Shown here one piece after another: positions 32,675 through 45,815 of a stretch of DNA of 64,000 nucleotides. Under the pieces are notes generated by a model. It saw only the letters and a program-made list of their open reading frames with translations, was not told the DNA's origin and searched no databases. Positions within the stretch are counted from its first letter, which is position 1. Every line of letters begins with the position of its first letter. The stretch comes from Dactylonectria macrodidyma (Eukaryota > Ascomycota > Sordariomycetes > Hypocreales > Nectriaceae): contig JAGMUV010000004.1 in the NCBI GenBank assembly GCA_020744425.1, positions 2,728,001-2,792,000 on the forward strand, written 5' to 3'. The translations under genes and the position numbers were made by a program.

Positions 32675-35600
32675 TTATTTGTGCGCCTCGCTATCCTGCG
32701 TCCCATTGCCTTGGGTCTCTCCCTCCAATGCTGGCCGCGTCATTGGCTGCCAACCTGCTGCCACTCCAGCGGCAACGATGCCCGCCATAACTGTAGGCGC
32801 TCCCAACGCAGAGTTGGAGCGCGACCGATTCGATCTAGGTCTCCTCCGGGAGTCGGGAGTCGCCACTTGTGATCCGATAACATCATCCTGCACAGGTGTC
32901 TGTGGAGCGTTGATCGAGTTGGAGCGCGAGTGCGAGGGACTCCTCGAAGTTCGCTGCATAATGGTCTCCTTTGGATGTTGGATGGCGAACTTCAGGTTGT
33001 TCAAACGGCCTCCCTTCATCCGTCTGAGGAAGTTAAGTTCGTCTCGCAAATCAGCCAAAGGCTCGGGATACATGTCCATCTCCTCATCCGAGATCGTGAG
33101 GCCCGGTACCCTGTTCGCACGGTTCTTGAGGAACTGAGGGATCAAGGCAAGCATGACCTTGTCAGGAATGAGACGGATGATGACACCAAAGGGAATTGAG
33201 ATAAAGCCGAGAACAATGGCAATGGCCCAAAGGGTACCACTCTGGCCATCTTTGGCGATCTGGAAGGCGTCACCACCTACAAAGACGATGAGGACCTGAC
33301 CACCACACATGATAGCGCTGATACCAATGAAGAACCAGTTCTTGGTCAAACCCTCGAAAATGTTAAATTTGTTATCGAGGCGACGGTTGCTACAGACATC
33401 GTTAGTGTGAACCTTGCGTGGATTCAGAGGAGGTTACTTACTTCCACTGGTTGAAGATTTGCATCCAGACGAAGGTGTTGAAAACCAGTGTAGCAATCTC
33501 ATCGTTTGATGGGATACGGTTGTCAGGGAGCGGCAGGATACCCTTCGGGCTTCCGTAGTACAAAAGAAAGGTGATGGCAAGCTGGTAGACGGACTGTCCC
33601 AAGATCATCTTCCACATAGTGGCAGAAATGATAGCTGAGCCCTTGGGCTCAGGCTTCCGATCCAATACGCTGTCATGTGGGGGATCTGTAGCCAGGGCAA
33701 GAGCAGCGAGAGTGTCCATGATCAGGTTGACCCAAAGCAATTGCACCGCAGTCAAGACAGATGTCTCCTCGTCGCTAGACACAGCAGTGACAAAAGTCAA
33801 AATAACCGCCGTTACGTTGACCGTGAGTTGGAACTGAAGGAAACGCTTCACGGCGTCGTTGACAGCGCGGCCCCACTTCAAAGCTTTCACAATGCTGGCG
33901 AAGTTATCATCCATGAGAATGATGGCCGATGCCTCCTTTGCCACTTCGGTACCGGATATACCCATAGAGAAGCCTACGTCTGCCATTTTGAGAGCTGGCG
34001 CGTCGTTGGTGCCGTCACCAGTGACAGCAACGGTCTCGCCCTTATCCTTGAGGCGCTTAACCAGAATTCGCTTGTCTTCAGGGCTAGATCGGGCCAACAC
34101 ATGGAGTCTGGGAATGATCGCCTCCTGCTCGAACTTGGACAGGTTGCGGAACTCGGGGCCTTCCATGACCAGACTGTTTGACTGAAGAATTCCACATTCC
34201 TTAGCAATAGCCTCAGCAGTAATTTTGTTGTCACCAGTGACCATTCGGACAACAACACCTGCTTTTTGGCAAAGTCGGACAGCCTCTGGAACACCATCTC
34301 GCAATGGGTCCTGAATTCCGACGACACTGATGAAGGTCATGTTGTGGAACAGATCAGCAAAGGCAACCTCGTTGTTGCCACCTTCTACAAATCGGGCGCC
34401 CTTCGGGGGCCACGACTCGAAATCCTTGTAGGAGATGCCGATGGTTCGCAATGATCGCTTGGCGTAATTCACAATGAGCTGGTTGATGGTAGCGACGTTA
34501 TCCTGGGACATGGCGACGACGGAGCCGTCTGTACCAGGGTCACGGAGGATTTGGTTGCAAGCCGCCAAGACAATCTCAGAAGCGCCCTTGATGTAGAGTC
34601 TGGCCCCGCCGTTGGGTAGGCTGGCCACAACACCCATGCACTTGCGACCAGAGTCAAATGGAATAAGCTGCAGAGTCCTCGAGTTCTCTCGCTCCTCGCT
34701 CACAGGCCCCATTCCTAGATGAGAGCGGGCGAAAATGAGAAGAGCTGTTTCTGTCTTGGATCCAATAAAGGTCTTTTCTCCGTCAACTTCTCCCTCAAAG
34801 GCGGTGGAGTTGAGGGAGATAGACTTGAGCAGGAGTTCCTTGACTGGAGCGCTGAGCATAGAAGTAAATTCAGATGCCGAGATATCGCCACTTGTGTCAA
34901 TTGGTGAGGATTCGCCGTCGCTGCCTTGGGTTCCAGGACGAGCACCTCCGAATCTGTGGCTAGTTCCGATGGTTCCTGAAACAACCTGCATCTTGTTCTG
35001 AGTCAAGGTACCCGTCTTGTCAGAGCAAATCGTAGTGGCATTACCCATGACTTCGCAGGCCTTCAAGTGCCGTACCAAGTTGGCGTCACGAAGCATGCGA
35101 GTGGTAGCAAAGGCCAGCGCGAGGGTGACGGCAAGTGGGAGACCTTCAGGCACAGCGACGACGATGATTGTAACGACAACGATGAAAATGTTGAGAAACA
35201 TCTGTCCCTTTTCGGCAGGACTAACGTCGGAGTCCAGCTTCGGCAGGCGAACCAAGAATTCGATGAACAGAACGATGAACAAGAGCAAACCAGCAGCGCC
35301 ACCAAGTTTGGCAATGTAGGTGGCAATGACGTTGAGTTTCGCTTGAAGAGGAGTCATCTCTGGGTCTTCGTTCAAAGCCATGAGAGTTTTGCCGTAGGAT
35401 GAGTAGATACCAGCGGAAGTGCACATGAAGGTACCCACGCCCTCCATGATTCGAGCTCCAGACTGGATGAAGGGATCCATCTTCTTGAGGTTTTCGTTGT
35501 TTTCGATAGCAGCATAAACTTCATCGGCGGGTCGCTTGCGGATGATGTCAGACTCTCCGGTTGTTTGCGATTCATCGCATTTGACATTGAAACCCTCAAT

Positions 35601-36923
35601 GAGGATTCCGTCAACGGGAATCAAGTCTCCAGGCTCAAGGTGGATAACGTCGCCAACCAGAATGTCGTAAACCGAAAGTTCCATTGTTTTTCCAGACCGC
35701 ACAACCTTAACATCGCGATCCTGTTTCTTCTTGTTCAGTTTGGCGAATTGGCGTTCCTTCTGGTAGTCGTTCACAGATCCAACGATTACAACGATGAGGA
35801 TAGCAACAATGATTGCCACTCCCTCAATCCATTCGACCTTGGGCTCGCCGTTCTTGTGCTCGCCACCAAAGGTTTGGTAGAGACCAACAGCCAAGCTAAT
35901 GACTGCAGCAATAGACAATAGAATCAACACCTTGTCGTTGTAGGTGATCCACATGAGTTGTAGCAGACTCTTGCCCTTCTTCTCAGGAAGTCGGTTATCC
36001 TTAAACACGCGGAGTCGGTCCACAAAGCCGGTGCCGCCATGGCTGGGCGAGCTGGTATGGATAGCGGCCGACCCGCCTTCGGATTCCAATTTGTAGTTCT
36101 TAGCGGTAGCCTCCTCGAAGGAAACCTGACCATCGAGGCTGGTTTCCTCAAGACTAAGTCCTGCCTTTCGATTACTGCGCAGACCCTTCTCGAGGCCGGA
36201 CATGCCACCCAGCTGATAAAAGGCAGACAGACTCTTGGGATTGAACATTTTGTTCATTTGACCAGGCGTGAATGCAAAGGGGTTGTTTTCGACTTCGAAA
36301 TCTTGCTCTGTGCCAACATCTGCCTTCAATGCCTTCTCGTCGTTGATAATCTTGTGTGAACTGGAGTCAGATGTCTTGTACTTCTCCGCCTGGGTCGAGT
36401 TGGATCCCACCACAGTGGTCTCGCCATGTGAGGAGAACGACCGAGACATGTCCTCCGAATCAACTGAATTCTGTCGTGATCGTAGGGTATCAGGCACCGC
36501 CAGGAAGGCACCGCCGCGTTCGCCATTTCGTGAAGCCACGGGACTTGATACATTGTGAGGGCTTGTGGGCCGGCTGTCTCTGCTCTCTAAAGGCACATCT
36601 GTGTTGAGTGTGCTTCCTGCTTGTCGTTGTGAAATCCAACTCGTTGACAACGGGTCAACGGCGAGAGTATTCGTGGGGCTCACGGCATCATCCTGGGGAG
36701 AGATGGGCGACTGAGACCGCTGCTGTTGGGAGTCGGTCGTCATTTCGGGGATGTTGGTGCTGCCGTTAACATCTGTTGTGTCAATGGTGATAGTCGGCCT
36801 ATAAACGAGGGAAGGAAAGTCAGCAAAGTGCAAGGCAGATTGATATATGGGCATCAGGCTGCCTCTCGGTCAAATAGTGACATACGCGCGACGCCTCATG
36901 GGCGGATTAGGATCGTCAGCCAT
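32675..36923 (-). CDS. P-type Ca2+-transporting ATPase (PMC1 / NCA-2 type)
   Basis: Three exons on the minus strand, 36923-36886 (38 nt), 36798-33442 and 33389-32675, give 1369 residues. The tiny first exon encodes MADDPNPPMRRR and joins PTITIDTTD in phase. About 280 mostly disordered N-terminal residues precede the pump, as in fungal PMCA-like enzymes. Visible motifs are PEGLPLAVTLALA in membrane helix 4, the phosphorylated D606 in DKTGTLTQNKM, TGDGTNDAP at 939-947, and NNRRLDNKFNIFEG across the last junction. The C-terminus is Ser/Arg-rich (RSNS, RSPS) and probably regulatory. The enzyme exports cytosolic Ca2+ into the vacuole or out of the cell and is generally induced by calcineurin-Crz1 signalling; localisation here is not readable. 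Family assignment is secure. The PMC1 versus NCA-2/NCA-3 subgroup is not. Confidence 0.95.
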
Positions 36924-39900
36924 GTTGGGCAGGCAGACCCTGGTTCGAAGGAACTATACAGCCCGGATCTCGGGGAAGAGACGACTGAGGGTCGTGGCAG
37001 CGCAACGAGGCTGAGCAAGGGGCGAAAGGCGACACAATGGTGGTGGTGGGAGTCGTTGATGAAGAAGAGTTAGGAGACTGGACGGCGTGGAGCCAAGAGG
37101 GCCGGCATGGGCGATGGAGTAAGTTTATGAAGGAGAGAAAAATCCGGACCAATAAACCGGAATGGCGGGCCAGTATGATATGCCGAGTCTGGCGTCAAGA
37201 GAGTGATTCTCATGAATCAAGACAGCGGCCCATTTGTGACATGAAGAAAGCGTGGAACGTTGGAAGCGGGTGGGCGAGGAGTGTGTTTTGCCGCTTTGCC
37301 AAGCAAGAGGCGATGAGGCAGTGCAATCGCACTGATTGGTCGTGTGGAGAGGTGGGCAACGGACAAGGTACGGACCCCTGTCTAGACCACCTCAGGAGCC
37401 TGCTGGGCCGACGGGCAGCTATGGGTACCTCCGTACCTAAAATGACTGTGTCAGGTACTTTGCCAGCCAAGAGTCAAGCATTGGAGCTACAAAGTCGAGG
37501 CGGACCCCGCTTTGACCAGGCGCTAAACAGCGTGCAAATCAAATGCGTGGAGGGTGTCGCCGCTCGCCTGGTAGCTCTGAGGTATTCCACGGCATAACTT
37601 GGCCTGCCAGTCACTCAAAGGGACTTTGGACAACATGGGGCCTGATCATCCCATCGCAGCCCCCAATGCAATCTGGTTCTAGGCGACGCCTCCCCTGCAT
37701 CTCATTCATGGTGCCTCTCTCTCACTGCAGTTCATTGTACATATGGCAATTAATCACTGTCTGCCATCTCAATAAGCTGTCTCCCCGTTGCACGGGTATG
37801 TTTGACGAATTCCCATTATGGCCACTCTCAAGAACGACAAGACGGCATTACATTAACATTAGCATCGTCCTTTCTCTTAGGGTTACCCCACATCCCTAAA
37901 TCCAAGAGACCTCGACTCCTGGCGGCCTCTTGCACTCTCGCCTCCGCCGACGCACAATCATGGAGGCTGAGTCAATACATTTTGCCATGTGAGCTGGACA
38001 AGTGCGAAATACACGAGGCTCTGGACCCGAACAGACAACGAATCTTCAGCATGCCTTGTCTAGGCAGTCGATCGCTTTGCTCGTTGAATGACGATGCTGC
38101 GGCGAATCTTGTTGAACCAACTGAGGTTCTGCAATAAGAAGACAATAAGAAGATGGGGCAGCTTCAGTGGTGACATCCCCTAGTAGCCAGCTGATTCCCC
38201 ATTCGACGACAGAAGCAAAATCCGGCAGATGGTGCGACTGGCAGCCAAGGCTCTAACTATTTAGCGGCATGGTCGCCGTCCCAGTGGAACGACTTGGCGG
38301 CGTTCAGCACACTCCCTAGCATTTCGCGATCCAGGGCCTGGTTCCCTCCTTTTCAAGGCGATTTGGTTCCAGCCAAGAAACCCAATCGCAGTTGACAGAA
38401 AGAAAGATCTACATTGCCCTTCGGTTTTTCTTAGTGCACATCTAGTTTCCATGCCCCCGACTCAGGAGGAGGGACCGAGATTCGTATATGATGAAGTAAA
38501 TGCCCATGCAATCAAATGCTCGCTACCAATTCCCAGCAAGGTACTTGGTCTCCCCTGCGAATTCGCGTGCAATATTAGGTACCTCCGACACGTGCCACGC
38601 GTCGAGCCCCTAGGTTCGTGACAACTTTCTAGAATGTCTATTGGAGCTGTGGAACTGTCCCAATTGCCCTGGCCTGGACAGCGCGTGGTGTAACACAATT
38701 GGTACGAGGATAAGAAATTCTTACTCAGCAGGTCAGCGCTCAGGTCTAGGTTCAAGGAAATCCTAACACTCTCGCTTCCTGGATGGTCGACATGACGACG
38801 ACGACGGTGACAACAGAGAGACGCCGAGGCCATGTGAGACCTGAGCATTCTCCACCTAATCCCGACTAGGCCCCTGATACGGAGCAGGAGGCGTTCCCCG
38901 GAGAGCCAATCTCCACGCCGAAGGATACCAGGGGAAGCGGTGGCCGATGGTAGACTGGGAGCTTGTTGGTCGTTTATGGGTCCTGTACGTACGCCTCTTG
39001 TGGCAATTTCCATGCAAAATTGGGGCCGTCCCTGGCCACATGGCTGAGCTTATTTCTTTGTCGGCCAGTGCAATTCTGGGGCTCCGGAAATGAGGGTACA
39101 TACGTCGTCATCTACCCATGGCATCAAACACATTACAATAGTGTTTATTGTCGGGCATTGCTGAGCTACTAGGTGTAGTATGTCCAGGTCAGGCACGGTT
39201 TGCCCAGTTGTCGCCTCCACCAGCCACGTAGTCAGTCTATACGGGGTGGCAAGCGGTGGCTGTTCGGTGCTAGCGGACGTGGTCTTCTTTGCGTATCGCT
39301 TCATTTTAGACAAGGAAGCTTCCGTTGCCAACAAATCGAATCTCGTACAACACATTAATTCGTATACCAAGTCGGGATGGTCGTATTGGTCCATGAGGGC
39401 GGTACGAAGAATGGATCGCATGGAATCAATCATTGGGGGTCCACAACGCTACACATTAAGTTATTGTGCTACTGTCCCGTATGTACGCGCCCGCGCTGAC
39501 CCCCTGGTCATTAGCAAGGTTAAGGCAAGCTGGAATCCAAGACCAAGCTTTCAGTTGATTGTTGCTCTCATCCCGCCCCCTTGCAACACTTTATCTCAGT
39601 CGCCCCTGGTATCTGGAGCTGCTCATCTGGGCGGAGGATGAGCCAAGCCAACCCGCCCGAGACCCGTCAAAGATAGCCTTATTACTCTTAGTTGGCGGAC
39701 GCTTGATGGTCAGATGAGCCAACCTCGTGTCTCGAGTGACAAACTGGCTGAAGTCGCCCTCTGGGGGCGCAGTTGGTCGTTGTCGAAACTGGAAACCGGG
39801 TTCCTAGGGAGCTATCGCGGCTTTCGTTGACGTCGTTGCCACCTAGCCACCCTCAACGCGAGGAGGCTTTCTCCGGGGCCGCACCGTCCGCCGCCCTGTC

Positions 39901-42900
39901 TTGGTGCAGATCAACGCCGCCTCGAGGCCTCTTCGCGCCAAAACTACACACGTAAACGCCTCGCGTCCAAAGGAACCCCAACAACTCTGGGCTCTTGCAC
40001 CAAGAAGAGCAAAGCTACGGGAGCTGGGCTGAAACCTTCTCCGACACAGCCACAGTGTTGGGCGACTTGGGACCTAGAAACCCGGGAGGCTTTTGAGCAG
40101 ATGGAATTTCGTGGAACTTGCCCGCTGAGCATGTCACGTTGTGCGTGTGGCTGATGCGTGTGCGACAGTACTTTGTACCTACAATGCAAAATACGTCACT
40201 CACACAAAGCGATAATACGACAATTCACTCCCAGAACGTGATGCATCATCTCCGTTCCAAGGAGATAGGAATTTAATCAATCGGCTATTGGTTCGATGAC
40301 GTTGTAATTCCGGTCCGCTCGTCATGAGGTGTCGTCGAAAAAAACTCAGTCCCGCAGGTTTCCCAAAGTGCACCCACACAGACTGCAGCCAATCAGCATT
40401 CGTCAGTCTCATTACCTTGGCAGCCACTGACAACTTCGCACATATCGCCAACAAGAGCAGGTCTCAATCCCCTTGCAAAAGGCCCCGGCCAAGTTGGTCG
40501 CTACCCGGGCGACCAGCATTCTGTAGCGGGGGGTCTCACGCCCGAAGTCTGATTACTCCATGACAGTGCGTCTGCAGAGGCGAGAAGACGACCCTTCAAC
40601 CCATGCCGCTAAACCTCTTTGGGACACGCAAGCGGTGCTCAGCCTCAATCTGATTCAAAAGTTCGAGCTCAACAGCGAATCAAGGGGCGTCTAATGTAAA
40701 AGATGTGGGGCGATCTGGCCGACAGGGTATCGGGAAGTTGGACTTGAACAGCAAGAAACATGGAGAGAGCATTCTGCCACAGTGGGTTTCGTCACACTGC
40801 GGCAACCCAGTAGAAACAGGGTATGTTTCGGGAACTATTGAAACCTCCTCCTTCTGCAACAAGTAGGTGCACTCGTCAATGGCCTAAGACTCCGCAAATG
40901 GTGGTCTGCAACTTGAACGACCCCCGTGTCACTTCAGTTTTACCTCCGAAATCACGTCAAGTAAGCAGTCCGCAGACAAACACCCCCAACAGCGAAAGTC
41001 ACTCGTCAGAAACTATCAACCGATGAAGAAAGCTTAACTCGCTGTGGAAACGCCACGATGACTAGGAGTCTCCGCCCCGCCCTGACTACAGCACCGAACC
41101 CATATCCTCACAAACTTGACCTTGTTGAAAAAAACTGCCCACGATTGCACATGATAGATCGAGAGAGTTGTGGCGACATCCCACCAAGCTTTTTCTCAAG
41201 CCGCCATCCTAGATCGACCCAGGGGGCAGTGCTCTCGGAAGCACTTCTTCCCTCCGTAGCATCGGAGTTTAGTCAATCGGCTGCCTTCAAGATCAAGCTC
41301 GTTTTTCACCGCTCATGGTATCCCCAAGTTCATCATGAGGAGTAAACAGTTTCCATCTGCCCCCGGACAGTCGCGGGGCACGAGTTCCGAACCGGCCCAT
41401 GTAAAACTGATGTAAGCCGTGAGGGGATGATGGGTCGGGAGACGTCTAAGCCACGATAATTATCTGCGCGGCCGAGGTGAGCGAGGCGAGAAAAGTGTTG
41501 TCCTTCCCCGTGATCGATACTTGGAACACTACAGAGTATCAACCCGCCGTCTCACTCGCGGATGGGCCACACTCTCCCCGAGCCACAACTACGGCGACGC
41601 ATATGGCGAGACAAGCCTCCAGTAAGAAGCGTGCGGACTGAGCTTGAGACCTGCCTAATGCTATCATCACCCCCCTCCAAGATCGCTTGACAGCGAAGAG
41701 ATTTCTACTCCTCCGGGTCAACTCCCCGCGTGGCTGGCATCACCAGCTTGGCAGGGGAAGACAATGTCTAGTGCCATGGTGAGGCTTCTAAGCCACTGCA
41801 AATGTGACAGGTCTTCCTTGTTGATGAGGGTTTTTCAGGGCAAATGATCCGCATTTGAGGCTGTAAATGCTCTTTGGGAACATCGTAGACTGAAAAGGCA
41901 TCAGCAGGCTGTGTCAATAGCCGATATGAGTGGTTTGTGATGATGACTAGACGGCTGCATAAAACGCCGACATTCAAACTAGCCTTTCGGAGACTACTAC
42001 ATATCGTAAGGAGGCTGTCGAAATATGCCTGTGGTTCATATATGCAGCAAGTCGCGTACGGGAGTGATCAAGGTGAGGGTTGGCGAGGCTAATTACGATT
42101 GGCTCATTTCAGAGCCTTCTTGCCTGAACTATCATTCGCACAATACATTTCCAGTCTTCACTACCAGAAAAAGACGGTCTCACCTACTAAGCCTGTGTTG
42201 GTGCTCCTTGAAACCCCTTGATACGCTGGTTGCGCAGTGGTGAGGTGGCCGTAATGTGCCAAACACATTGCCACCTAATCACTTTCCTATTTCGCCAAGT
42301 CATGGTCAAGCCTTGGGTCCTTCGTATATGTCTGTTGTCGTAATAAGCTCTGCGAATTTAGAGTGCCACTGCTAAGAAAACTCGACACAGATGAACAATC
42401 CAGTTTCCTAACAGGGACGCCGAAGTTGCTCCGCATTGTGATACGGAAACATCCTTCTCACTTGGTCTGTTTCTGAGTTGTGACATTTGCAAACATTTGG
42501 TCCAGGTCTGCGAGCAAACAAAAAAAAACCTAAACACCATGCAACCGGGTATATCCACCACACTCCGGCAGCACTGCCTCGATGACAGCACAGCTATCGC
42601 ATGCAAAACCCTCTCGTTTTTCGCGCCGGATCCCGCATCTTCCGCCATAACCAGAGCCAACGGTTACAAGATTCCCTCTGCGCGTTCCCACCCCAAGATA
42701 TCGCCTTCTCCACTCGCGTGGCTGTGCTGGCTTCAAAGACCAATCCGAAAGCTCGGCCTTCCCTGTCGATGAAGCCATTAACGCCTACCTCGGAAATGGG
42801 CGGTATGACATGGGTGAAATTTCGGCTCCTTGCCGGGCGTCGACGGCGTCTTGGCCTAGGATGATCGAGTGTTGCACCATGTGTTGAGGACCATGGAGAG

Positions 42901-43282
42901 CGTCAGTTGGTCCTTCGAAGTCATGGCATATCATGTAGGGTAATAGTTCTCGGAGATCACGTCGGGCTAGACACGCTTCAAAGAAATGAGGTGGGCTATG
43001 CAAACACTCAGTTGTGGGGGTTGGATCCACGTAATATCTCATCACCAACCTAGGTAACGTCTTACCTGCGCGTCACGCAATGGTGGGAAGTGCGTTTGAT
43101 ATGGCACAGTGAAGAGAGACGCCTTTGTTGATGTGATGCAAGCAGTTGACTTTTGATGAACCCTACCTATGACAGATACCTAGTATTTTCCATGATCCTT
43201 CTCCTCTTGTAAACCAGTCCCCATACCCTATAGGCAATCTTGACTTTTGTCAGCAATACTCTCCAAACACCGTAGCAAGCCT
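36924..43282. other. 6.4 kb gene-poor region
   Basis: It lies between the 5' end of the Ca2+-ATPase gene and the 3' end of PBY1. Many short frames exist on both strands; none is recognisable and none has supporting splice structure. GGTAC/GTACC palindromes recur (for example 37370-37460 and 38576-38582). I found no terminal repeats, transposase or reverse transcriptase remnants. One minus-strand frame, 39433-39050, is listed separately as a weak candidate. Confidence 0.45.
39050..39433 (-). CDS. weak candidate small protein (127 residues), unknown
   Basis: I do not recognise it. The frame starts MIDSMRSILRTALMDQYD and is free of low-complexity sequence. It has a mixed amino-acid composition with several Cys and Trp, which looks more protein-like than its neighbours. 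It has no signal peptide or obvious domain. A plus-strand frame overlaps it (39180-39641), so it may be chance. Transcript data would decide. Confidence 0.15.
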   Translation of the reverse strand: MIDSMRSILRTALMDQYDHPDLVYELMCCTRFDLLATEASLSKMKRYAKKTTSASTEQPPLATPYRLTTWLVEATTGQTVPDLDILHLVAQQCPTINTIVMCLMPWVDDDVCTLISGAPELHWPTKK

Positions 43283-45815
43283 CTATCCCCTGCCCAGGTT
43301 AACCTTCTTGACAGAAACCATGTCCTCCGCTCCCTCCTGATCCCTCAACGAGCTCTTGTCGATTCCAAAGAAGGGCGCAACGCCGTGCCTTAAGACCCCC
43401 TTCCAGAAGCCGGCCACGATGTCCTGCAAGTCGCCACCGGTCTGTTTGAAGTCTGGGAACGCATTCACCTCGAGTAGCCACGCAGTGCCCTTCGCATCAA
43501 CGAGGAAGTCTAGCCCATAGACCTCGAATGCGTTTGGCAACGTCTGGAAGTGCACTGGCATGGCCTTGGCCGCAGCCTCGAACACCTCGCCTGTGACGTC
43601 GCAAATTTGGCGGAAGACGTCGTCGCGCGTAGCCGCCGGCAGCGGCAGGTCCCAGAAGCGACGCACTGTGTTCTCGTTGGGCGACCCTTGGAGACAAGTG
43701 TTGGTGAGGAAGGCCTCGATGTCATCAGGGGCGTCGGCCGGTGCGGCGTAGGGCTTTCCAGCAAAGAGGGCAAGCATATGCTTGTAGACCCAGACATTTA
43801 GACTGCCAGTGCAGAGAACATAGGTTCGGATGTGGAACTTGCGATTGTCATCCTCCATAATAAGCGGGGGGTGAATATATGGCTGGGCAACAAAGTGTCG
43901 AAGATGTGAAGTCGTGATGTAGTCTCTATTCTCGTCATCCACTTTGGAGGCACCACTTATGTTCTCCTCATCTTCATCGTCGCTGTCAGGACGATCCTCT
44001 TCCCAGCCGTCAAAGATGGCCTGGAGTTCGTCCACCGAGCTAAAGAGTCGGATACCTTGGCCGCGATCGCTCATGCCAGGCTTCAGGATCCACCATTCCT
44101 TTTTGGCCGAATCGTCCTCGGAGAGCGCCTCATTTCGGTCCATGCTTTCCCGGAGGTCAAAGGCCTCTACCAGGGCATCATCAAGGAATTCGGCGTAGTC
44201 AACCTCGAAGGGTTCGCTACGCTGGATATGGTCTTTGAGGACAGAAGAAGGGTTCTTCGCCACCCAGTGGTCGACTGTCGTGGAGAGGTAGTGCTTTCGA
44301 ATTAGGGCTTTCCGGATCATGTAGCTGTTGATGAACGATGTCTTTTCGTGACTGGCCGCGTACTCAAAATCGATGGACTCGTACGCCGTTATCTGTAACA
44401 CCCTCGTGTCTGAAGAGGGGAACATTCGTGAAACAGCAGCGCCGTCATCGGACGTCGGCAGGTCGGTGATGATATTGACCAGGTTCTTTGGGAAAAGTGC
44501 ATTCATGGCTGAAAGAATCAGGGGCTGAACATAGGAGTCTTCGTAAGAGATGATGGCTTGGATGGGGGCCTTTCCAGCTTCGTCTCCCTTCAACCGCAGG
44601 GGCATCTCAACCTCCTTCTTGGAGCTGTTTGCCTCCACTGACTGACCTAGACTGCTTGTCCATGGTAAGAATGAGATCTATTTGAGAAAAAAGCTCTCTG
44701 CATAGAATACAGGCAACAAAACCATACATGGTCACTCATAGCCCTGCCTGAGATTCCCCTACAAATTCAACACTGGCGGCTTCGGGGAAATTATACTTAC
44801 AGTTCTAGCTCTTTCTGATTCCACTCTCCAGGGCCATGCATAAAGTTTGCCTTCAACGGGGTCACACTAGGGAAGAGTCAGTAGTTGGATTGGAATGGCC
44901 ATTAAGAGCAACTCACCTCGTTTGCTTTTCCTGGACAGCCCATCCGTCGTTACCAGGCTGGGACTCTTCCACGCTCTTGTAGACATCGGTGAACTTGGGC
45001 GCCCACTTGAAGTGTTTGTGGACGTGTCCCTTTCTCGCCTCTCCTGGCTCGCCTCCGTCGTTCACCTCGCCGTTCAAACCCTCTCGTATCCTTTCCTCTT
45101 CCTCATTCTCGTCACCGGACTCTCCCTCGATCTCCTGGAAGCAGCCACCTTCCCGCCAGTAATTCTGTAGAATATTGGTCCAGATGGTCTTGTTGTTCTC
45201 AATGCCTTCCACGAGGGGAACATTGACGCTGTAGAGGTCAGAGCTCCCGTCCGTCGGCCACTGCTTGTAGAGCGCCTCCACGACCTTGACACTGTGTCTG
45301 CAAGCGGCCTCAATGATGACGGGGTCGTGGTTGCGGGAGAAGAATGCAAAGCTCAGGGCAATGGACTTGTGCTGGCAAACTGCAGCCTCTAATGCGGCAC
45401 CCAGGGTCCCGGAGCTCAGGGCAAAGACTGCCGTGGAGTTTCGGCCATAGTTGGGACCGCTGACAACAAGGTCGATGGGGCCGCGTTCCTGGAAGAAGTG
45501 GTGAAGACCAATCTGGACGCAAGAAGCCGGGGTTCCATCGATGAGAATCCATTCCTCGACATCTCCTGAGGGCGAAGGCCGGCTGTGAGTCGTGCCATCG
45601 GAGTCCTCGCCATGGGAGTTGGCGGCAGGTCGATAATACAGCGGCTTGAGAGTCTGGCCGATCATGTGCGCCTTGCCGATCCAGGAGCGCTGAGTATGGG
45701 GAAGACAGACCGACACGGTATGCCCGGCCTCTTGGAGCTTCTTGATGAGGCAGTGGACATAAGGGGAGGAGTGAGGCGACGGAGGCCCATCATCGTTAGT
45801 GACGAGGATATGCAT
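43283..45815 (-). CDS. PBY1: PBY1-like SurE / tubulin-tyrosine-ligase-like fusion protein
   Basis: Three exons on the minus strand, 45815-44917, 44866-44801 and 44651-43283, give 777 residues, close to yeast Pby1. The N-terminal half is a SurE-like nucleotidase/phosphatase fold: MHILVTNDDGPPSP with the metal-binding D8-D9, then SGPNYGRNS and a buried AALEAAV helix. After a charged linker (EGESGDENEEEE) the second half is an ATP-grasp tubulin-tyrosine-ligase-like domain, with WWILKPGMSDRGQG near residue 508 and LLEVNAFPDF near 715. In yeast Pby1 associates with P-bodies and the decapping enzyme; the substrate of either domain is unsettled. The start was chosen at 45815 because the SurE fold begins there; the upstream in-frame extension to 46112 looks non-coding. 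The middle exon is only 66 nt. Confidence 0.88.

Noticed and set aside
37037..37597. 186-codon plus-strand frame just upstream of the Ca2+-ATPase
   Set aside because: No recognisable domain, overlaps the likely 5' leader/promoter of the opposite gene, and its composition looks random.
38462..39013. 183-codon minus-strand frame
   Set aside because: Composition biased toward Ser, Arg and Cys as in out-of-frame reading; no motif, no splice context.
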